Shown piece by piece: positions 61,470 to 64,000 of a DNA stretch of 64,000 nucleotides. The notes below the pieces were generated by a model, which saw only the letters and a list, made by a program, of their open reading frames with translations, did no database searches and was not told the origin of the DNA. Made by a program: the position numbers and the translations under genes. Location of the stretch: the NCBI GenBank assembly GCA_964559125.1, contig CAZLGW010000010.1, positions 115,484-179,483 on the forward strand, in the 5' to 3' direction. The number at the start of each line of letters is the position of its first letter. The first letter of the stretch is position 1. This DNA comes from Ravibacter sp964559125 (lineage in GTDB: Bacteria > Bacteroidota > Bacteroidia > Cytophagales > Spirosomataceae).

Positions 61470-62206
61470 CCTCTCAATCCCCGGATAAGGGGTCGGGGTA
61501 TCCTGGCCAGCCTGATCCTGATGGTCATGTAATCGATCATGAGTCCTACAATGAGTATGGACGAGGCTAGCAGAAGCGTTCCGACCCTGAGCGACGGGAA
61601 AAGAAAGCCTGCCGTTACTCCGCCGAGGAAAAAAGCCGCTATGATGGTGATGCGCAGCTCTATCGAAGAAATCAGTTTTCTCCGTTGTTTGCCCTCTCCT
61701 TTAAAAAAGAGCTGAGCCACTTCTATCCCCATATCGGTAAACAAGCCGGTCAGGTGGGTGGTGCGTACAACCGAATTGGAAATGACGGTTACGAGCGCGT
61801 TTTGCAGGCCCATTGCAAATAGCAGCGCACAGGAAACGCCGTTGGGATTCTGCCTGATATAATCGTAGCTGAGCGAGGCAATTACCGTCAGTATCACTAT
61901 TTCTACCACTACCGGCACTATAAAAACATATTTTTCATTAACCCGGCTTGTCAGCTCAATCAGCAAACGGGAGAAAAAAGCCCCCGAAAAGAAGAAAAAT
62001 ATATAGAGAAAATAATTGAGCGCCTGGTGAAAGTCGGCGTATGTAGCCTCCTCTACCAGGAAGGCAAAATGGCCTGTTACATTTGTCGTAAGCCGCTGTA
62101 CGGCCAGAAAGCCTACCACATTTACTACGCCTGCTACAAATGACAACAGTGACGCGATACCCAAGTTCTGCCGGAACTTCCTTGACTTACCTTTATGCCT
62201 GAACAT
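61466..62206 (-). CDS. DUF1275 (YoaK-type) membrane protein
   Basis: 246 residues with about six membrane segments. Family marks are LLSFVAGVVNVVGFLAVQRL near residue 20, TTNVTGHFAFLVEEA near 40, AMGLQNALVTVISNSVVRTT near 133 and HLTGLFTDMGIEVAQLFF near 152. The TGH and LQNA-TG segments are the usual conserved ones. The function of the family is not established. The start is ATG 62206; its stop overlaps the following lipocalin-like frame. Confidence 0.88.
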   Translation of the reverse strand: MFRHKGKSRKFRQNLGIASLLSFVAGVVNVVGFLAVQRLTTNVTGHFAFLVEEATYADFHQALNYFLYIFFFFSGAFFSRLLIELTSRVNEKYVFIVPVVVEIVILTVIASLSYDYIRQNPNGVSCALLFAMGLQNALVTVISNSVVRTTHLTGLFTDMGIEVAQLFFKGEGKQRRKLISSIELRITIIAAFFLGGVTAGFLFPSLRVGTLLLASSILIVGLMIDYMTIRIRLARIPRPLIRGLRG

Positions 62207-62346
62207 GTTACTGAACTGAAAATCAGCATACTGAAACGCCGGAACGGGCTATCTGTTATCCCGGAAATGCCTTTCGTTTTACGACGGATCAAATGCGCCG
62301 CAAATAAAGCAAAATATAATGATATCCCTATCTTTGACGGAGCCGT

Positions 62347-64000
62347 CTATTGTATCACAACTTTTTTCACTATTACCTCCTCTTTCCGGGTAAGATACAG
62401 CAGGTATATCCCCGGTGACAAAGCGCTGACATCGATTGTAGCAGCACCCCGGATCTCACCGGAGAGCAATTCTCTTCCTGTAAAATCCGATACCCTGAAT
62501 GCAGCTGTTTCCCCTATATCACCGGCCGGTTCCACTTCCAATTTCCCCCTGGCGACAGGGTTAGGATAAACCTTTACTGAGTATATCTGACCGGTCACGG
62601 ACAATATGTAATCTAAACGGGATAATGTAACCACCACAATCCGGGAATAGGTAATACCGCCATCCAGGTCGACGATCCGGAGTCGGTAATAAAAAGGAAT
62701 TAAGTCTTCACCCGATAAAGGAAGTGAAGAAATGGTATCGGTAAAAGAATAGCTTTTCCCGTCATCATTTCCCTCTTTTTTATCTACACTCCCGACTTTC
62801 GACCAGTTCGTCGCGTCAAGGCTACGCTCTATTTCAAAAAGGGACAAATTTTCTTCTATATCCGTCTGCCAGCTCAGAAGTACTACTTTTTCTTCTACCG
62901 CAGCGCTGAAACTTACCAACCTTACCGGAAGTGACTCCAAGCGGAATTCATAGGGTCCCAGATCAAGCTGTCCGTTTATCCTGGGGCGGTTATCAAGATC
63001 ACGGTCCCCGAGGATGGCTTCCAGCCCGTTTGCATCTCCCTTATTGATAGCAGGACTGGAATCCTTCAGCCTGAAATTGTCATTTTCCGGGTCGACAAAG
63101 AGCGGGTCAGTATCTATATTCCCTTCACCGGGATAGCCGCCCTGCACAAGACTGTTTACAATCGATATCGAACCAGTGGCATTGTTGGGGCTCTCCTTGT
63201 TGTCTGATACCTTAGCCAGTTCGTTACCCCATATAATGCTATTTCTGACCATCACAGTACCGTTTAAATTGTTATGGATCAAAGCAGTAGGGCCATAAGC
63301 AGGGTCTCCTGAGTTTTTTGCCAGGGTGGAGTTGTAGACGTTGCAGATACCGCCGTAGTTAAAAAGTCCACCTCCATTGGCTAAACTACGATTTCCCGTA
63401 ATGAGGCAATTGACTATTTCAGTATCGGAATCCCCACACACCACACCCGTATCATTTCCTCCCTCGTTCTGCGAAATGATGGAATTGCGAAGACGTGCAG
63501 GTGCTTCATATAGGTATATTCCGGTGAAAAGGCCTCTCCCTTCCGAAACAACCGTTCTTTCGATCATCGCAGATTTCGACTTGTTTATGAAGATTCCCCC
63601 GTTCATATTAGCTGTAATACTACAATCGGAAATGTCAACTTTTTCGGCATTGTAAATGCTAATACCGCTTTTAGCATAACCTGTTCCGATATTTGCTTTT
63701 ATTTCACTTTTTTCGATACTCACATAATCGCAGTCATAGATTACAATTGCTCCTTGTTTGCCCTTATTTATTTTGCTTCCCTTTATCCTGATTTCAGGGC
63801 TGGACGTCGCTAACAATCCCCCTGCGGCCAATGCACTATTATTGCTGTATGCAACATTCTCAGAGAAATCACAATCAGTAACATTGACTGACGATCCGAA
63901 TACATCTAACCCTACACCGCTATATGCCTCGTTTTTGGAGAAAGTACCACTCCTGTCCAAAACGTTTTTAACATCCGATAAAATAAGCCAACCCGTGTTT
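62347..64000 (-). CDS. Parallel beta-helix protein with type IX secretion tail, 5' end outside window
   Basis: At least 551 residues; the frame is open to the window edge, so the N-terminus is missing. The first 340 visible residues are right-handed helix turns (ISIYNAEKVDISDCSITANM, RLRNSIISQNEGGND, VYNSTLAKNSGDPAYG, VRNSIIWGNELAK), closing with FRLKDSSPAINKGDANG and RPRINGQLDLGPYEF, typical of such surface proteins. A FN3-like part follows (LFEIERSLDATNWSKVGSVD). The C-terminus VKVYPNPVARGKLEVEP ... GIYLLYLTRKEEVIVKKVVI is a type A sorting domain, so it is exported by T9SS. Ligand unknown. Confidence 0.92.
   Translation of the reverse strand, partial: NTGWLILSDVKNVLDRSGTFSKNEAYSGVGLDVFGSSVNVTDCDFSENVAYSNNSALAAGGLLATSSPEIRIKGSKINKGKQGAIVIYDCDYVSIEKSEIKANIGTGYAKSGISIYNAEKVDISDCSITANMNGGIFINKSKSAMIERTVVSEGRGLFTGIYLYEAPARLRNSIISQNEGGNDTGVVCGDSDTEIVNCLITGNRSLANGGGLFNYGGICNVYNSTLAKNSGDPAYGPTALIHNNLNGTVMVRNSIIWGNELAKVSDNKESPNNATGSISIVNSLVQGGYPGEGNIDTDPLFVDPENDNFRLKDSSPAINKGDANGLEAILGDRDLDNRPRINGQLDLGPYEFRLESLPVRLVSFSAAVEEKVVLLSWQTDIEENLSLFEIERSLDATNWSKVGSVDKKEGNDDGKSYSFTDTISSLPLSGEDLIPFYYRLRIVDLDGGITYSRIVVVTLSRLDYILSVTGQIYSVKVYPNPVARGKLEVEPAGDIGETAAFRVSDFTGRELLSGEIRGAATIDVSALSPGIYLLYLTRKEEVIVKKVVIQ

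Noticed and set aside
1..64000. CRISPR arrays, tRNA or rRNA genes, insertion sequences, riboswitches
   Set aside because: I looked for regular spaced repeats, cloverleaf arms, transposase motifs and known aptamer cores and saw none; covariance-model searches would be needed to be certain.

Overview
The window reads as chromosomal DNA of a free-living member of the Bacteroidota, most likely Sphingobacteriales or Cytophagales. The evidence is a SusC/SusD pair with a DUF5017-like lipoprotein, a C-terminal type IX secretion sorting domain, many lipoproteins, near absence of Shine-Dalgarno sequences, and promoter boxes of the Bacteroidota type (TTTG then TAnnTTTG). Base composition is near even except for one AT-rich gene at about 6.4-7.6 kb. 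I saw no tRNA, rRNA, CRISPR array or transposase.

About 1-33.7 kb is one collinear plus-strand catabolic region. It holds the end of a DegT-type aminotransferase, two paralogous neutral-ceramidase-like hydrolases, an ECF sigma factor with no adjacent anti-sigma gene, a Gfo/Idh/MocA oxidoreductase, an AAA/DUF4143 ATPase, three consecutive amidohydrolases, a GH28-like beta-helix protein and a metallophosphoesterase. These are followed by SusC, SusD and a DUF5017-like lipoprotein, then two large heparinase II/III-type lyases, a Tat-type beta-propeller, an unassigned probable alpha/alpha-toroid protein, a Tat-type beta-helix protein, a Tat-type isochorismatase-like hydrolase, a NagX-like (DUF5009) membrane protein and a lipoprotein oxidoreductase. 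The simplest reading is a polysaccharide utilization locus for a uronate-containing glycan.

About 33.8-43.4 kb continues the sugar theme. A minus-strand unit (GH20 hexosaminidase, ROK kinase, FucP/NagP-like transporter) lies between two NagX-like genes and looks like an N-acetylhexosamine module. A plus-strand unit (hexulose-phosphate synthase-like decarboxylase, zinc-type dehydrogenase, SDR, sugar isomerase) looks like intracellular carbon processing. Heparinase-fold lyases beside a GlcNAc-type module suggest a glycosaminoglycan-like substrate, but I see no sulfatase, GH88 or kdu/kdg genes, so the substrate stays open.

About 43.5-64 kb is mostly general-function DNA: a MutS-like ATPase and rarA; a long helical protein with a YoeB-like toxin remnant at its 3' side; a ribokinase / sugar transporter / nucleoside hydrolase set; a strongly repetitive Glu/Lys/Ala helical protein; a small beta-propeller; an epimerase and kup; a lipoprotein, a DtxR/MntR regulator, an LptF/G permease, a GT2 glycosyltransferase and an MBOAT acyltransferase; a lipocalin-like protein with a doubtful start, a DUF1275 membrane protein, and a truncated beta-helix protein with a type IX secretion tail.

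Intergenic DNA carries several repeat families (AATGAG-type short units, CCACGGAG-type hairpins, a perfect 28-bp palindrome, a CCCTGAGCTTGTCGAAGGG element) and three terminators between convergent genes.
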